DNA of 64,000 bases, from positions 124,001-188,000 of the forward strand of contig NZ_JAFBDK010000001.1 of NCBI RefSeq assembly GCF_016908195.1, read 5' to 3'. This document shows, in pieces, positions 63,557 through 64,000 of this stretch (positions are counted from its first letter, which is position 1; every line of letters starts with the position of its first letter). This DNA is from Jeotgalibacillus terrae. Lineage in GTDB: Bacteria; Bacillota; Bacilli; Bacillales; Jeotgalibacillaceae. Below the pieces are notes generated by a model. The model ran no database searches. It saw only the letters and a program-made list of their open reading frames with translations, and had not been told where the DNA came from. A program made the translations under genes and the position numbers.

Positions 63557-64000
63557 TCAGTTTTTTCGATTGCCGATTAGATTAGTAAGGTCGAGCAGGA
63601 TCTGGGGTTCAGGATGAAGGTTTGTTAAAATCATCCGGGCCTGACGGAGATGATATTCAAGCTTTTCTTTCGCTTCGCTCATCCCTAAAATCGCAGGATA
63701 AGTACTTTTTTGGCGCCCCTCATCACTGCCTACCGGTTTGCCGATTTCTGATTCTTCACCTTCTACATCGAGTATGTCATCCCTGATCTGAAAAGCGAGG
63801 CCTATATGTTCAGCGAACGCTCTCAGCTGATTCAGCTTTTCATCATTTAACCCGCTGATCAGTCCGCCTGCTGCAGCAGCAAATTCCAATAGCCTGCCGG
63901 TTTTTCTGCGGTGGACATATTCAAGCTCTTCAAGTGTAAGTGCCATATTTTCCCCTTCAATGTCAGCGATCTGTCCGCCTACCATTCCTTCAGCACCTGC
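63557..64000 (-). CDS. ispA: Farnesyl/geranyl diphosphate synthase IspA, C-terminal part
   Basis: The last 147 codons of a short-chain trans-prenyl diphosphate synthase; the gene runs out of the window on the right. The second Asp-rich motif is AFQIRDDILDVEGE, with GKPVGSDEGRQKSTYPAILG after it, typical of IspA. It makes farnesyl diphosphate from isoprenoid units made via dxs. The first Asp-rich motif is outside the window. Confidence 0.96.
   Translation of the reverse strand, partial: AGAEGMVGGQIADIEGENMALTLEELEYVHRRKTGRLLEFAAAAGGLISGLNDEKLNQLRAFAEHIGLAFQIRDDILDVEGEESEIGKPVGSDEGRQKSTYPAILGMSEAKEKLEYHLRQARMILTNLHPEPQILLDLTNLIGNRKN

Noticed and set aside
1-64000. tRNA, rRNA, CRISPR array, phage or defence genes
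   Set aside because: No cloverleaf, array of regular repeats, integrase other than XerD, or nuclease/toxin cassette was recognised; the window is mostly syntenic core genome.

Overview
The window is a chromosomal segment of an endospore-forming Bacillales bacterium with a moderate-to-low GC genome. The evidence is the set of sporulation genes (spmAB, spoIIAA-spoIIAB-sigF, spoVAA/AB/AF, dacF, spoIIM, spo0A, spoIVB) and gene order that follows the lysA-to-dxs region of Bacillus subtilis almost gene for gene. An OLE RNA locus (ispA - OLE - oapA - dxs), typical of halophilic, alkaliphilic or otherwise extremophilic Firmicutes, points to a salt- or alkali-tolerant Bacillaceae/Caryophanaceae member. 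A Jeotgalibacillus-like organism is a guess, not a demonstration. No tRNA, rRNA, CRISPR array, prophage or transposase gene was seen. Layout: 1-2.0 kb holds the end of spmA, spmB, a ypuF-like gene and an orphan ribT. 2.0-8.7 kb (minus strand) is dacF - spoIIAA - spoIIAB - sigF - spoVAA - spoVAB - spoVAF - lysA, with a sigma-H-type promoter before spoIIAA and a tiny membrane-peptide ORF coupled to the end of lysA. 8.8-13.6 kb holds pdp, deoB, xerD, fur and spoIIM. 13.7-21.3 kb carries nudF and the yqk/yqj genes around scoAB and a HMG-CoA lyase gene. 21.3-24.8 kb is a proline-type T-box with proC, a glycosyltransferase and namA. 24.9-32.4 kb is rnz, zwf, a DoxX-like gene, gndA, dinB, an orphan cheW and a peptidase. 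32.5-34.5 kb is an acyl-CoA carboxyltransferase plus methylmalonyl-CoA epimerase, followed by the stressosome miniprotein gene prli42. 34.7-38.8 kb is yqjA, artPQM, a 183-bp MITE-like insertion and brxB. 39-54 kb (minus strand) is a long branched-chain and propionate catabolic block: bkdR-ptb-bcd-buk-lpd-bkdAA-bkdAB-bkdB, then methylmalonyl-CoA mutase small and large subunits and meaB. 54-64 kb is yqzF, yqiK, spo0A, spoIVB, recN, argR, a TlyA-type methyltransferase, dxs, oapA, OLE RNA and the start-truncated ispA. How it fits together: branched-chain amino acids are deaminated by Bcd, decarboxylated by the Bkd complex, and conserved as ATP by Ptb and Buk. Propionyl-CoA can go through the carboxyltransferase, epimerase and mutase (with MeaB) to succinyl-CoA. 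Leucine carbon leads through HMG-CoA lyase and ScoAB. The most notable items are the OLE RNA/OapA locus; a BkdR whose AAA+ domain has lost the GAFTGA loop and both arginine-finger positions, in an operon with a sigma-A-type promoter and no room for a -24/-12 promoter before ptb; a MITE-like element with a perfect 9-bp target duplication between brxB and its terminator; a candidate small RNA divergent from brxB; and a spoVA operon reduced to A, B and F.
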